From assembly GCA_030374765.1 (NCBI GenBank), contig JARGXX010000004.1, positions 1,240,001 to 1,304,000 on the forward strand: a DNA stretch of 64,000 bases. Reading direction: 5' to 3'. The notes under the pieces are model-generated. The model made no database searches. It was given only the letters and a program-made list of their open reading frames with translations, and was not told the DNA's origin. The position numbers were made by a program, and so were the translations under genes. Every line of letters begins with the position of its first letter. Position 1 is the first letter of the stretch. Positions 41,486 to 53,547 of the stretch are shown here, piece after piece. This DNA comes from Agarophyton chilense. Its lineage: Eukaryota; Rhodophyta; Florideophyceae; Gracilariales; Gracilariaceae.

Positions 41486-43426
41486 TTACGATGGGGTTTC
41501 CGTTTCTTCCTGAAGATAGGAATCTTCCACGGGGTCGTCGGTAGGATCTACAATGGCGTGGAACTGTGGCGCTTTGATCGGAGTATCCAGAGGCGTGGCA
41601 TAGCGTGATTTTCCAGGGGTCTCTGTGGTTCGATGCTGTGCCCTGCTATAAATTCCTTCGGTTCTCCGCACCCGGTAATTCTCTTCCCATATGGCTAGGA
41701 GATTTTTACGTGCGTCCTCAAGCAGATATCTCGTCCAGTTACAAGGTTTGGTCACGGAAAGACAGAGGAAGCAAGCACTTGGGGAGCGAACAAAAACGTC
41801 CTTGCGGGGCGGAAGGGGAGAATACTTGGGTGGGGGTGGTCCAGTGGTCTAGACAGTTCCATGAGAGATATAAGATGGGGGCCCGGACGGAACAGCACTG
41901 ATATTGACCGCGAGGACCTCTCCTGAGTCGGCGTGAATGAGTGAAGCATCCGTATCCGACTCCCTGGAGCTAACGAAATGGGCTTGGTTGGGTTTATGCA
42001 ATGGAGTTGCGTGTCCTCTTGTTATATCAGCGTTGCATCTGGAGGTTCGGTAGGTCTTTCCATAACCATTGGCGTAGGTCACGAGCCTCCGGAAGGAGTA
42101 TTGCGGGTTTTCCGTGTGGTGATTGCGCACATGTGTCCGAATGGCAGGGAGCAATCCCGTGATAAAGTGACCTTTAAGCCGTCCTTGGGAGAACACGTTT
42201 CCACATTGGTAAGCGTTCTTCCATAGGTCGTCTGCGAAGGCCGATTCTGTCATGTTAGAGCTCTGCCTAAAGGATATTACTTCCTGGTGGGCATCCATTA
42301 TAACGTCATCCGTGGCGTAAGTTTCCAAGAGGTAATGAACAACCTGAGGATATGAACTGAGGATCTCACGGTCTTGAGCACCCACGAGGTCAATTGTGTC
42401 AGATATATTCGAAACCATTCGGTCACGCGCCTGAATTGTAAGGAACAATTGGAGAACGTACAGAGCGGCGCCCCTGTGAACATCGTTCTGATCGCAGGCC
42501 GCACGGAACAAACTGAGAAACCTGAGGACAGCAGAGGGATCGGAACCCAAAAACTTGTCCGTAATGATCAGTTGCATCCATTTGGACCAATTGGCGATTC
42601 TGCGAGCCACCGAACCAGAATATTTCGCGGACCTGTCAGCCGGCCGATAATTTCGGTAGTCTAGAACCTTAAGGAAAAGTTTGTTTGTTGTTGTCAGTGG
42701 TCTGAGGCCTCGAACGGCAGCCTCATCCATTTCCGAGTCGGTCGTTTCGGTCGACGCCGATTTGGAATCACTTGTGTCTGAATGGTCTCTTTTTTTGCTA
42801 CTTCTTTTTTTCTTTCTCCTACGGTTGCTTCTTTTCTCTCCAGCAGAGTAGGTACCTAAAGGATCGATCTCTCTATAAGATCCGATGGAGCCCTGAGGTC
42901 GCTGTACCTCATATAATCCGTCGGGTGGGGCAAGCGGTCTCTCTTCTAAACGCGGAGCATCTCTTCTGCTCCTCGCTTTTCCCTCCCTTGGATTCTCATG
43001 ATTGGAAATCTGTCTCTCTTTTAGACCCGGAGCTTCTCTTCTGCTCCTAGAGTTTACCATCATGGGGTTTTCCTGATGGTGTTCCCGGCGAGAGGCGGAT
43101 AATGCTGCCACTCCTGGGGGCGCGGTAGGGGGGTGCCATATGGAGACCGGATGGTTAATTAGTGGTGGGGTGGTCCTAGGGACCAAATTTCCTGCCTGGC
43201 GGGTGATTGCTCTTTGGAAGGCCGGCAGGAGGGAGTCTATCAATAATTGAGACTCCGTTACCTTAGGGACGATTCGCGTGATGAGGTAATCCGTATGGTC
43301 AGCGCTCGCCGTAGCGAGTCACACGTCCATAATGGAATCCACATGGGCTGAGCAGAGCTCAAGGAGACGGGGCCAGAGAAGGTCGACAAGCCCTGCGATC
43401 AGTACTTCTTGCGGCTGGCTCCTCAT
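41486..43426 (-). pseudogene. gag: Element 2 Gag (broken)
   Basis: Probable start ATG at 43424-43426. One TGA interrupts the frame near 43319; it is then open for over 460 codons to 41849. A Lys/Arg/Ser-rich region (about 42750-42850) precedes a capsid-like domain (about 41990-42700) whose blocks match element 1 Gag: SYPQVVHYLLETYATDDVI parallels the element 1 QYLLRSYATNSAI region, and YQCGNVFSQG parallels HRCGNVYPAG. Past 41849 the zinc-knuckle region is scrambled by a frame change, and a tail follows to 41486. Confidence 0.8.
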
Positions 43427-43655
43427 GCTCCTGCGGTCGCTAGCGGTATCACCTGAGGGTCAGGCGACATCGCTGGCGTTGTAGTCGCACTTCGTTCTGC
43501 AGTAGGAGTCCTATGGTCTGGTCAGTTGGGTGTGTTTCCTGCATCCCTAATGGTGGTTGCTTCTGTACTTTTGGTCTGTTGGGAAATTAAACCAAAGTTT
43601 AGAATCCGGGTGATTCTTCGTTCCAATGGTCCGTTCAATTATTCCAAAGGTTTTT

Positions 43656-43669
43656 AAGTCGGGAGACCA
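43656..43669 (-). promoter_or_regulatory. Primer-binding site of element 2
   Basis: TGGTCTCCCGACTT on the minus strand, three bases inside the 5' LTR and identical to that of element 1. Confidence 0.7.
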
Positions 43670-43672
43670 AAA

Positions 43673-44118
43673 TGTAACGCAATGGCTGTTGGGTCAGTGT
43701 ACGGGTCTAGACTGGTGGTAGCGTTGTAGAGCGGTTCCTAAGGTTCGAATCCTTGACGGCGGCACTCCCAGAGTACTAGGTGCAATGGGCTGGCGTTTAC
43801 TGCGTAGTCCTACAGCTCGGAGCTACGGAAACGATGGTTTGAAGACCAATGGGTGGAACTATTACACCAAAGGGGGTTACTTAGTATCCTAACGGTGCCT
43901 ACCTTACTCTAAGGGAGAAGCGTCACTCGAGCCAAGTAAGTAGTACAGGTGAGGCGCTGGGATCTCCCTGGCACTGTAAAGCTAATCTATTACACTATTT
44001 AAAATAAATTAATAATCTACATGAGTCCACCTGAGGTCGAGCAGTCCACGTGGCGTCTGTAAAATCCTTCAGGGCCCGGCGGCTTGCAGGACTCAACCGT
44101 TATCATCGCTCTTTCACA
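43673..44118 (-). repeat. 5' LTR of element 2
   Basis: Matches the 3' copy, with differences concentrated in the first 130 and last 60 bp. The roughly 230 bp in between are nearly identical. Confidence 0.9.
43714..43765 (+). ncRNA. tRNA-like block in the element 2 LTR (5' copy)
   Basis: Same block as in the 3' LTR with one change in the A-box region (GCGTTGTAGAGCGG). The B box GGTTCGAATCC at 43742-43752 is intact. Confidence 0.5.
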
Positions 44119-44780
44119 TTGATAGCTGGTACTACTTCTTCTATCGCCATTGCTCTACCTAAAATGGCTATTTGTCAATGCAGTACAGAGTCCGTACTGG
44201 CCGTTTATTAAGTTTAGTATGTCTGGATGTCTCCCTGGTCGTCCCATACAGCCCGGACCTACTTCGCAAGATGGTATTTCGCATGAATGACGAGTTTTCG
44301 CGTCTCTCGAGTAGGAGAATCAAGTACCTATTCAAATACGTTGGTAAAAGATCAGATTGAGTCACTATGGAAATTGCAGCAGAATTGGTCAATACAATGA
44401 GATCGGCGACTATTAGGACGCTAGATACGTCTCGGCTTCCGAGACGGTATGGTGGTTGGAATCTTTCGATATTTAGGACCTCTTTCCACCTTTCTTGCGA
44501 CCCGGCGTTCATTTGGAGCATCATCATAAGGTGTTATTCCGAGAACGTGGGAAAAGGTTTGCCTCAGCTCAAGAAAGACCGGCTAAAAAGCTCTGCAAGT
44601 GGTTCGTGGCTACCCAGAAGTTCCCCGGTGCTCGTCATACTCGCTACGACGATTTTCCAAAGTAATTTGCATTTAGCATGTCGCAAAAATGCTAGCTTCC
44701 GAGAGCTTTTTAAGGCGCCTCTTCGCTTCTCGAGGTCAGAATTCCACTTCTACAATTGTTACGTGCTGCGGTTATGATTT
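44119..44780 (+). pseudogene. Helitron Rep/helicase protein, continuation after element 2
   Basis: Begins with the second TTGAT and gives the next Helitron blocks: VVPYSPDLLRKMVFRMNDEF and RRIKYLFKYVGKRSD (about 44235-44360), the segment that follows the HUH motif in Helitron proteins. Weaker similarity continues in shifted frames to about 44780. The helicase domain is not present. Confidence 0.72.
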
Positions 44781-44795
44781 CAATCGCGAGGTAGC

Positions 44796-45910
44796 TCATG
44801 TCGAAAGTAGTCGACGGAAGATGGAGTTCTCGAACTCCGGGTCTTCAGAGACCACTGCAGGGGGCCCGTTCACATTGATCAAGCCTCTTTCAAAGGTGTT
44901 CACTACGGGTTTCATTTCCCATGATGTCATGAGAATGGGTACTGGAAACCCTGACGACAAATCCACCATATGAAATATGGATATATTTTCCATCCCATTC
45001 ATGAATATGAAGTCAATCTGGACATGATGATTGAAATATATCAGAAGCCTTCGGAAAGAAGTCTCCAGACATCCTAGAAGGCGTCCGGTAGCGTTACATC
45101 CAGAGCATTTTTCAAGAGCAACTTGCAGTGTCTGTTTCAGAAGTTTGTGAGCACTCCAGCGCGACGACAAATCGCAGTTATATCGTCGATGGTCAGGTGA
45201 ATGTAGCCATGGAGCTTAGATTCAAACTTCTTTGCAATTTTTCCGCCAGAGAACTTCCCCTTCGAAATCCTCTCAAAGCGGTTGCAGAAGAATGTTCTGT
45301 GAGACGAGAAGAATGATCGGATAGATGTTTCGTTGACCGCCATAACTGTAGTATCCACTCTACGGAGAGAGCAGACACCTTTGACAGTGTTCAGAACTGC
45401 CGAATGGGTGCTTGTGGCTAAGGGGAAGGGGTGGTAGAGCACAACACTAGCGAGCTAGAATGAGGGTTGTAAGGCCCCACTCACAAATGAGGCTGGTTGG
45501 TACTATGGAACGGACAACTACTTCTTGTAGCTTGTCCGGATCTCCGGTTAAGGAATCCTGAACAAGGAAAAAGACAGTTGTGAACCCGTTTGTTGTATCC
45601 TGTACTTTGAAGTCGGCGCTCCTCTCTGTACCTTGTGAACTGTGCACAGGGGTGAGCGCCGCCCATAATAATATCTAGATATAAACTTGATTAGCCAATT
45701 AACCCCTCTATAGTACGGGATAATAGTTGACACGTGGCTACCCACTACAGTATATGCGCCGCTGCCAATCCGGTATTTCCCTACAAAGGATCGAATCGGA
45801 TGTGCCGTGGCAGACCGAAATCCCATGTGTAACATACCAACTGGCTGGCTATCTGCAGGATGACGCTTCACAACTTTATCATAACTGTTGCACTCACCTA
45901 TGAGTATCAT
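44796..45910 (-). pseudogene. Retroelement pol relic: protease to integrase region
   Basis: The most convincing part is an integrase core on the minus strand, 44796-45170: a CSGC pair, then NHHVQIDFIFMNG with the first catalytic Asp, HMVDLSSGF, and VVSEDPEF with the second. Upstream, in other frames, come a histidine-containing spacer (45137-45442) and protease-like sequence (45447-45910). The order protease, spacer, integrase resembles Ty1/copia-type pol. No RT or LTRs were found beside it, and it abuts the Helitron relic. Confidence 0.55.
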
Positions 45911-48900
45911 CGTACTTATACGAAAAATATTCCATCGGTATTCCGAGAGTAGTAGAATACTACAACAAATAAGCGCTTTGTACGAACGATATCTTCCGGG
46001 TCCTCAATGGGACGAGAAGAGTAGGTGGAAAAGTACAGAATCTTATTTGACAAACCACCATCTTCTTTCGGGTTCACGAGCAATTTCTCTGCACCTATTA
46101 GGTTGGACTTTTGAGCAAGCTGGTTTACCATCAACAAAGGTACATCTCCATAAACCATGTAGAATAAAATCTTTGTCTTATTTACATTCATATCAATTAT
46201 TGGCAGATCCCAAAATGCAAATACAAGCCGTTCGTTCTCACAGTTAACGCCATAACCGTAAAAGAACGGGTCTCAGTCCTGTTATCGCAGCTGAAAAGAA
46301 ATTGACAAGACAGAGGCCAGTTTTGGGTGGGCTTCGACTCCTCCTACAATTCGCGGACACCGGATGTCTACCACAGGATTAGGGCCTTGGGCGATGGGAA
46401 CCTTATGATCGGCTTCATATCCCGCGACTTAGCTTAGTTGAATTTCGAAGAATTGGGGCCTCCCTGAAAAAACCCTTTATCGCCAACCTTCTTGCTTTCC
46501 TTAACAAAAGCTTTAAGCCTGCGTTTTTTCGTTAGTCAGCTGGGGGAGCGAATTTCCTTGTCTACACGAGTATGGATCTCCGGGCGGCAGTCGAAGCAGT
46601 TCACTTCAGAAGATCTCTTCCTGGAGGAAGAAGATCACTCAGCAACGTTTTGTCAGGAGCAAGCTTTACAAAAACTTTACTTTCTCTTCTTATTCTTTAG
46701 TTGAAGATTGGGATTCGAAGGGCCTGATGCTGTGTCATCTTTTGAAGCGGAGCCAACAGGGGCTCCTAGACTTAGCAGTGTCTTTTGCAGGTTCTGCTTA
46801 AACATCGACTCCACATCATTCCCAGTACAATGGGTGTTCGGTGAGTTCGTGGACATCGTTAATGAATGAGCACTTTCAGCACATCCTAGAAGTGGAGAAC
46901 AGAAGGACTCCGGAAAGGAGAACGAATGGATTTGATGGGGTCATCTTCGACTTCGTCTTCGCCCCATGTAAGTTTGGATACGAAATCCAGAAGAGTGTCT
47001 GTAATTCGCTTCCACCCTTCACGAAGACTTTCGAGAAGTCTTGTTAGGCTCGAAACACTCTCTTTTTAATGCAAAGATCCCAAAGCAGCTTTAAACTCTT
47101 GCGCACAATCATGAATCTGGGCAAAGACTGGAAGGAACGGAAACGTGAACAATCGGCTTGCTAGCTGTCTTTAATCGGTGGTCAGCTTTGCAAATTCGCC
47201 TCTCTCCCACACACTTCTAATGTATTCTCGGGGCTTCACTATTTAATCTCCCACTGCAGTAACCCTTCGTCACAGACCTCATCCCGTCTGCTGTCATCAG
47301 CCCCGGTATCTTTGGGAGTTCTCTCTTCACACGACCCCTCAAATCACACTGGGAGCCTTAGGAGGCCCCCGTAGTTTAATAAATCGACGAGGATATCGAT
47401 GAAGACCCCGAAGTTGCCTTTTGTCAAATATGGAAGTCACTCACTCCTCACAGCTGTAATCTTGGGCGCAATACCAGAAACATGCGCAAGCATTTGGAGC
47501 TCCGTAATCCATAGTACGAGTCTCACCCCACAAATAAGCGTCCACGAATGTTGAGTTCTTCGTCTCACGTTAGCATCAGGCCTTCTGATCCTCTCATAGA
47601 ACATCCGCAGCAGCTGTCGCTCTCCTCGTACTACGTTTAGACGATTACGCCACAGTCTTACCCGTGCAATTCCCTACAATTTCTTTGCACCCACGACGTC
47701 GATTTCACCCTTCGTCCTTTCTGCAGGCTTCAAATCCGTCGAAATAAATTCATTCCGACCCTGATGCTCTCGACCTTCCTCACACTGACAATTGCTAAAC
47801 CCTCCTCCGCATCATCAGCTTCTTCTCCGTAACTCGTGGCTGACGCGGCGTCAGATTCAGCCGTACCGCAACCGCCACCTCAGTCAGTCCAAAGGTCAAA
47901 ATCGAAAGTTGGTACCACATCTTCACTCGTCCCATTTTGCTGTATTACCGTATCTCTCATGGACCCCTTCTGAAGCACAGAATTCGTTGTTTTCGCTTTC
48001 GTCCGAGACGCAGCCGAACGTGTTAGTGTTCTTGCACCTCCACCTTTATTACCACCTTTCACGACGCTAGTGTCGCCCTGCTTCGTTTTCTGGCTGTCAA
48101 CAACCTGCCATTATCGTTGTCGGACGACTTCCGCTAGCTTTTTCATTTAGTTAAGAATCATCCCAACTTTCTTAGTGTTGGAATCTTGCTGAGTTCGGTC
48201 ATTAATGCCCAGGCTCGAATTTGAATAACGAACAACTTGGCCTGCGGTTCTTTCTATGCAAGTACTTTTATTCTCCTCTGCAGGGGCGCAGCGTTATATA
48301 ATGTATAGGGGTTCCGAAGATATAGCTGTTCCCAAGCTACCGAATGGTTCATGTTTGGTCACAGGTTAGAGTACCTTGGGTGATCTGTACAGTCTTTGTG
48401 CTGCACGCCACCTTTCTGAAACGGCTGGACAGCAAAAGCTCATCTTCGACCGTCTACCTAACTGCCTCTCGATAAGTATGGAATGCAGGAGAATTCTCGG
48501 CAAGCTGAAGGCAATTGTATTCTCTGGAACTTCTGTCTCTAGCGAAGAACCTCTCTAAGTATCTCTTGCTCTTGGGAACACTCTGGAGCTTTAAAAAAGC
48601 TATAGCTTGAACCAAGGGGATCATAGAGAACGGAACCATTGAACTCAGCCACGAGGAAGGAATTTGAGAAGCAACGGCGATTCCATTGGAGCGTGATCGC
48701 CTTCCAAGTGAAGGCTACGTCATGCACACATTAACAAGAATCTTTGAGCAGGTGTTATCTCATGACGATATGGTCTAGCAACGAATCCTTGGACCCCTGA
48801 GTCGTGATTCGTATAGGGTTGCTACTAGTCACATTTGCGTAATACCATGCGACAAAGTCATTACTCCAGTGCCATTTGGAAATTAATACGCAGAACGAAG

Positions 48901-48989
48901 AGACTTTACTTGATTCTATCATAACCCTTTCAACAATGCGTCACTAAGATAGCAATAACTAAGGATTTGATAGTAGTAATGTGACGTAG
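45911..48989. other. 3-kb stretch without a recognisable gene
   Basis: Many short frames, none recognised. 47880-48062 (minus) is a 60-codon Gly/Lys/Thr-rich frame whose neighbourhood stays open beyond single stops in both directions (about 47700-48230), so a decayed disordered protein is possible. A TATATAAT box occurs at 48296. Confidence 0.35.
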
Positions 48990-50311
48990 TTAACAAAAGA
49001 GTGCACTTGACACTAAGCTATCAGCTTCGACGCGCTTACCAACCAACCAATCGAAGGAGCAAATGAACTTTCCTTCAACATGTGCACGACCAAGCACAAA
49101 TTGACCGCAGATATTGTACATAGGCTTGCAACACACTTTGCACGTATGGGAAGTCCTACCAGGTAAGTTGCAACCCGCGATTGTACACTTGGTTTCAGAT
49201 ATACATTGGCGTTGTTTCTTGCTTCGGATAACAACATGATGATCATCAGATGAAGTCTGCTCATCAAATTCAACGGCGTTTCCATGAAGACTTAACAGAG
49301 CCCTTTTCTCCCCTGTGACAGAAACCGGAGTAATCTCATCCCAGTTTTCTTTTTCATTCCTGCAATCATTACGTTTTCCACTCCGAATCTTCAAAGAAGC
49401 CATCACGGTATCTTTCCCTCCATCTATATCATCACACTCCTCGCTGCTCTCTCTATCGGACTCAACACGCACATTAGTCTTCAGGACTTTTGTCTTCAGC
49501 TTCAGTGCATGTGGCTGTTTCATCGTTATCTCCATATCTGCATCTGAGATATTGGAATGCGACTTCAACTTTTGGGACATCGAGCGCGACCGAGTCGCAG
49601 ACATTTCTTCCTCCTTTTCAGTATGTATAATCTTGCATCGTGGCTTTAGAGTTCTTGTCTGCTTGTTGGAGCGCTACGTACAACATGGTGCAGGCATATC
49701 TTCATTTGTTCTGGATCTTATCTTCAATTTGCTTTGCAGCTTGATCGACCGCGGCTGTCTTCCTGGCATATGCATATCCTCTTCGACTGCATTTCTGCGA
49801 CGACGCTCTTTCTCCTTGGTATATGGACCCTTTCCGTGCTTTGAAGTGATGCTGGTCGATATGTTCGACTTCTTCTTCGCATTAGCATTCGCGACTTCAT
49901 TACGTAGCTTTTGAATGATAGCCTTGAGGCCTCCCCAGTGGCCTTCAGTGTAGGACAACATCCTATATCGATTGTTGATCTCAACGATATGGTTCTCCAC
50001 TGCTTGATTGAAGGCTCGCTGCTCTTGCTGTACTCGTCCCGAATGGCCTTGAACCTGAGAGGTCCAACGTTCTTCTCGAAAACTTTGCACGACTTCAGTC
50101 GACGACCGATGGTATCGAGAACCCTGATGGTGTATTCTGTTGGCGTTGTGCTGAAATCGAGGCGGTTTGTAATATCGCTTTCTCCGAGGCTTTCGTTGTA
50201 ATCCTCCATGGCGATCGCCATTGACTTTTCGATACTGAAACTGCTGGAAACGGTTGAATTATGACGGCGTGTTGGACTCGGAAATACAGTTCTCCCATTA
50301 ATAATAACCAT
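48990..50311 (-). pseudogene. Disrupted zinc-finger protein gene, probably transposon-derived
   Basis: From an ATG at 50309-50311 the minus strand encodes a Ser/Thr-rich N-terminus and a helical middle (DYNESLGESDIT, SYTEGHWGGLKAIIQKLRNE), reached by a frame change near 50050. A Lys/Arg-rich acidic-patch region follows, and at the C-terminus a cysteine/histidine module C-IAG-C ... SHTCKVCCKPMYNICG ... C, resembling zinc-binding tails of DNA-transposon proteins. A TAG interrupts at 49674-49676. Total length would be about 440 codons. The family was not identified, and a host nuclear protein cannot be excluded. Confidence 0.45.
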
Positions 50312-51135
50312 CGACAAAGCTGCAGAGGGTGAGTTTCAGTCCAGAGAGATGGAGAGATTTTGAGAGTTGCTGCGGTTGGTTTGAGGGTTCCAGACCTTCC
50401 AACTTTTCCCATATACATGCTGCTAAGCTTTCGCTTCATGGATTGTTGCTATGGCAGCGAGGGACACTTCAGAAGCGCTCAGTTTCGTTTCGAATACATA
50501 CGCTTTACCTACATTAGAGCTGACGAACATGGTCATCGGTTTTGTTGCCCACAATCGCAACACTGCACCACTTGCTGAGAGTTTACCATTTTCCATGTGG
50601 AGAAGTGACGAGTACACAGCCTATCTTTTGTTTTTTTGTAGATTCCCCAACTCAGCACTGCGAGGAGACTAGATTTTCTCTCATTCAATAGAAAGATATG
50701 CGCCAATCTTCGGTTCTTCAAACCAGAAAACAGCATCCTTTATTCTGTCTCAAGTTATCCAAATATATGGCGGCTTTTCGCTACGCTTGTGACCCGAGTT
50801 ATCAATGTCGCTGCCATCCAGGCCAATTCACAAAATTTCTGTGCAAGGGATAGGGTTTTTGAAACAGACTTCACCATTCACACCAACTAAGGATGGTGAT
50901 GTGCCATTGAAATATCAGTTGAAAGAAGATCCACCACATCTTCCATGACTCAGTGGCCTTGAGATTGAGACATCGACGGCTACATGAGGGCATCCACGCA
51001 TTATTCAAGTCTCCCCACAACCTGCGGGGCCGTAGAAGGGTTCACTCACCAAATCGGGTCTAAATCCCTCTGAAGCTGTATCCGACAAATTCAGTCTTCT
51101 TCTCAGAAACTCTCTCTCAAACTCAGTATGCCAGA
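50312..51135. other. No recognised gene
   Basis: A 74-codon plus frame from an ATG at 50451 to 50672 is gene-like but unidentified. The remainder shows nothing clear. Confidence 0.35.
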
Positions 51136-51686
51136 ATGATGAATATGCCCAAATACATCACTGCGTTGGCATTGCTCTACATCCTGGTTTCGGCCACGGC
51201 GTCCAAACAGATCAGGGAGGAGGAATATTCTTTTCAGCAATCAGGGTTCTTCGGGTTGCTTGTTCTGAAAGGCAGCAAGTGAAGGGAAATATTGTTGCTC
51301 ACAAGAATGTGTGGAAGAATCACGTTCGCCTGAGTGCTGTTCGTTTCACGCGTCTCTTCATTCGCTTGGCCAAGAACGCGAAGAGCTCTCTTCTTGGGAT
51401 GAGAATGCGTAGGGGTAGGCGCTCGATGCGAATAATGGCTGTTAGCAGCGCCTTGAACGATGTGTTGGGCGACCTTGAAGATATGCTAAATCAAGCCGGA
51501 CGTGGCGTTTTGAACAATATGCGAAAGGATGTGGAAGTGCTTCGTGATAATGTGCTAGAAATGATCAAGGAGGGGGACAAGCTGGGATGAACTATAAAGA
51601 AGATGGTAGAGCCCATTGATCTTGGTATGAAAGATGATGGATGCGTGGCAGAGCTGATTGTTTTCCTTTCCGGCTTCATTGTGTGA
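51136..51686 (+). pseudogene. Small secreted protein gene with a frameshift and a stop
   Basis: From ATG 51136 the protein starts MMNMPKYITALALLYILVSA, a good signal peptide, and stops at TGA 51280-51282 after 48 codons. A second frame overlaps it from about 51230 and is open to TGA 51588-51590. It encodes a strongly basic region (KNHVRLSAVRFTRLFIRLAK, RMRRGRRSMR) followed by amphipathic helices. The same frame then continues 31 more codons to TGA 51684-51686. One base shift near 51230-51275 would join signal peptide and body, so this reads as a broken secreted basic protein of about 180 residues. Alternatively a short intron bridges the frames. No family recognised. Confidence 0.45.
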
Positions 51687-52733
51687 GGGGAAACAAAGCC
51701 AAGACGCGTAATGTGCCTATTTGGACACTAGCAGTGTCACGAACGACCCATCAAATTTGGACTCTAGCTGAGTTCAGAATGAGTCATTAGAATAGGTTGT
51801 TTGTGTGCATGTTTGTCGTTTTGTTGTACATTGAGTTGCGAAACAGAACAAATTACGTCCTTGTTTGTTCTTTTAGGACAAGCTCGGTAGGCTTCTGATA
51901 GAAAAGGTTATTGTCCACACTTCGGTTCTCACACAATCATCTACAAAACGAGCTTAGTGCTGCCCAAGAGTTTCGAATGTTTATGTCAGGGTCTCCTTTG
52001 GTGGAAGTCATAAAGGAAAGGAACGGAACATTTAGCACTTTCATACACCCAGAGAATGGGATCGCGACGGGGCTCTAATCAAAGTGCAGACATACATTGG
52101 ACATCGACGCTTGTTGGTAACGATCTATATTCAAACCATTCAAAACCGAAGAAACAGGCACTCTAGGGTATCCTTCCTTTCGCAACGTCCCGTCCTCAAA
52201 TGAAACATGCGCACTTCTTCTCTTGCTCTTGTACAGCTCGCTTGTTGTGAGGGGCACATGGTCGCTGAAGCGCTGTCGCAACTGAATTTGCTTCAGTGTT
52301 GGAGATAGCGCGCCCTGTCGCTTCTGCCAGGTAGACTGCGAATTGGAAGCATCTCACTAACGTGGCAGAATGTCCACGTACTTGAACACGTACGCAGAAT
52401 CATCACTACCAGGACTCGAGTTTTCGAAAAAAGCAACAAAAACAAAAGCTTGGAATTATATACTTAAAAATCCCGAGACATGACGAGCTGCATTTCCAGC
52501 CGATTGGCTGCCGAAGTGTTTTAGTCTCCAGCGGGGTCACCCTTGCACTATCAGGTGTGGATCCTCTGTCGAGAGTCATACAGTACTTACAGCGAGCATG
52601 CTTGGAGTTCCTTTAGAAAGGCTCTGCTACGCTATGTTCTCCTTCACGTTGGAGGCATTGAAGTTTTCGAGACTTTTTCAGGAAGCTCTGGCCTCCGACC
52701 CAAAACGGAAGCAGTCTGAAGCTGCACTGCCCT
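51687..52733. other. Intergenic stretch
   Basis: No gene recognised. A 68-codon frame at 52075-52281 (minus) is not convincing. A TATATACTTAAAA box lies at 52458. Confidence 0.45.
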
Positions 52734-53468
52734 TTAGCCAACAAAGGTAAGGTCTATCGAATCCACTTGGTCGGGCACAATCGCCTGACACTGAAGCTTT
52801 TCATCATCAAAGAGCACGCGAGCTCGTTTGCAACACACATTGAAAGCCTGCGCGCCCCTGAGATCAAATCGTCCCGGCATATTACGACAAGCGTCATTTA
52901 ACTGAGGCATAGCTTGCGCCGTACACGTCTCGAGAAGGCGTTGCTCCTCGCCGGAGCCCAAAGGAGATCCATTTGTAATGAACTGAATGACGCCAGGATG
53001 CACCAAATACCCCGCTCGTTGAGTGCAAGCACAAACTAGAAGCGCCTCCATTCTCTCTACATCCAACTCGCGGAACTCAGTGACGCAGCGATCAATCTTA
53101 AATGCGAACGGCTGCATTCCGGCCGCAGATGGGTTGCTAGGACGCCTGCCCATGCAATCGCTCAGTACGTGCGCTGCCGCGCGTTCAAATGCGGAGCCAC
53201 TATGCACACAGGCGCGAGCCATTCGCGGCTTCTCGTGCTCAATGCAGTCCACAGTGAGCTCCTCTTGGGCGACGGTGTCTGGCGTGTCAGGATCGAGAAA
53301 GCGAACGGAACGCCCGATCATTTCCGGGCGGTTGTCGCAGCGACACACCAGTGAAAACAGACTGTTTTTGCCCGTCACGCGGTGCGTAGCGATGTTGCAG
53401 GTGCGACGGGCATTGGACGGCACACACAAAATGATGATAACAGCGAGAAAGCCAAGAATAGAAGCCAT
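52734..53468 (-). CDS. Secreted cysteine-rich protein, unknown function
   Basis: An intact 244-residue frame with ATG at 53466-53468 and TAA at 52734-52736. Residues 1-20 (core ILGFLAVIIILCVPS) form a signal peptide. The mature protein has about 14 cysteines spread over its length in pairs such as VCRCDN, LVCACTQ and NVCCKRA, and no membrane segment, so a disulphide-bonded extracellular protein is likely. No known domain was recognised. No introns or lesions are seen, and a TATA box and a GAGAGT repeat precede it. Together with the kelch and TIMP-like genes it forms a set of short, intronless secreted-protein genes in this window. Confidence 0.7.
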   Translation of the reverse strand: MASILGFLAVIIILCVPSNARRTCNIATHRVTGKNSLFSLVCRCDNRPEMIGRSVRFLDPDTPDTVAQEELTVDCIEHEKPRMARACVHSGSAFERAAAHVLSDCMGRRPSNPSAAGMQPFAFKIDRCVTEFRELDVERMEALLVCACTQRAGYLVHPGVIQFITNGSPLGSGEEQRLLETCTAQAMPQLNDACRNMPGRFDLRGAQAFNVCCKRARVLFDDEKLQCQAIVPDQVDSIDLTFVG

Positions 53469-53537
53469 TGTTAAGTGTGAGAGTGAGAGTGAGAGTGGAA
53501 ACGTCTAAGTTGGTCATGAACTTCTAGAAGCTGAGAG

Positions 53538-53547
53538 GTATTTATAC
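53538..53547 (-). promoter_or_regulatory. TATA box of the cysteine-rich protein gene
   Basis: GTATAAATAC on the minus strand, 70 bp before the ATG. A short (GAGAGT)n run (about 53474-53499) lies between it and the start codon, within the likely leader. Confidence 0.5.

Larger units (their letters stand above)
35392..44118 (-). mobile_element. Ty3/gypsy chromovirus (element 2), 8.7 kb
   Basis: LTRs of 447 and 446 bp (35392-35838 and 43673-44118, roughly 4% different) are flanked by perfect TTGAT (35387-35391 and 44119-44123). Gag-Pol runs on the minus strand. The same 14-base primer-binding site as element 1 is present (43656-43669), as is a similar polypurine tract (35839-35854). Gag-Pol has many stops and frame changes, and the RT active site is altered. 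A plus-strand frame near the 3' LTR (35929-36986) mirrors the antisense frame of element 1. Confidence 0.92.
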
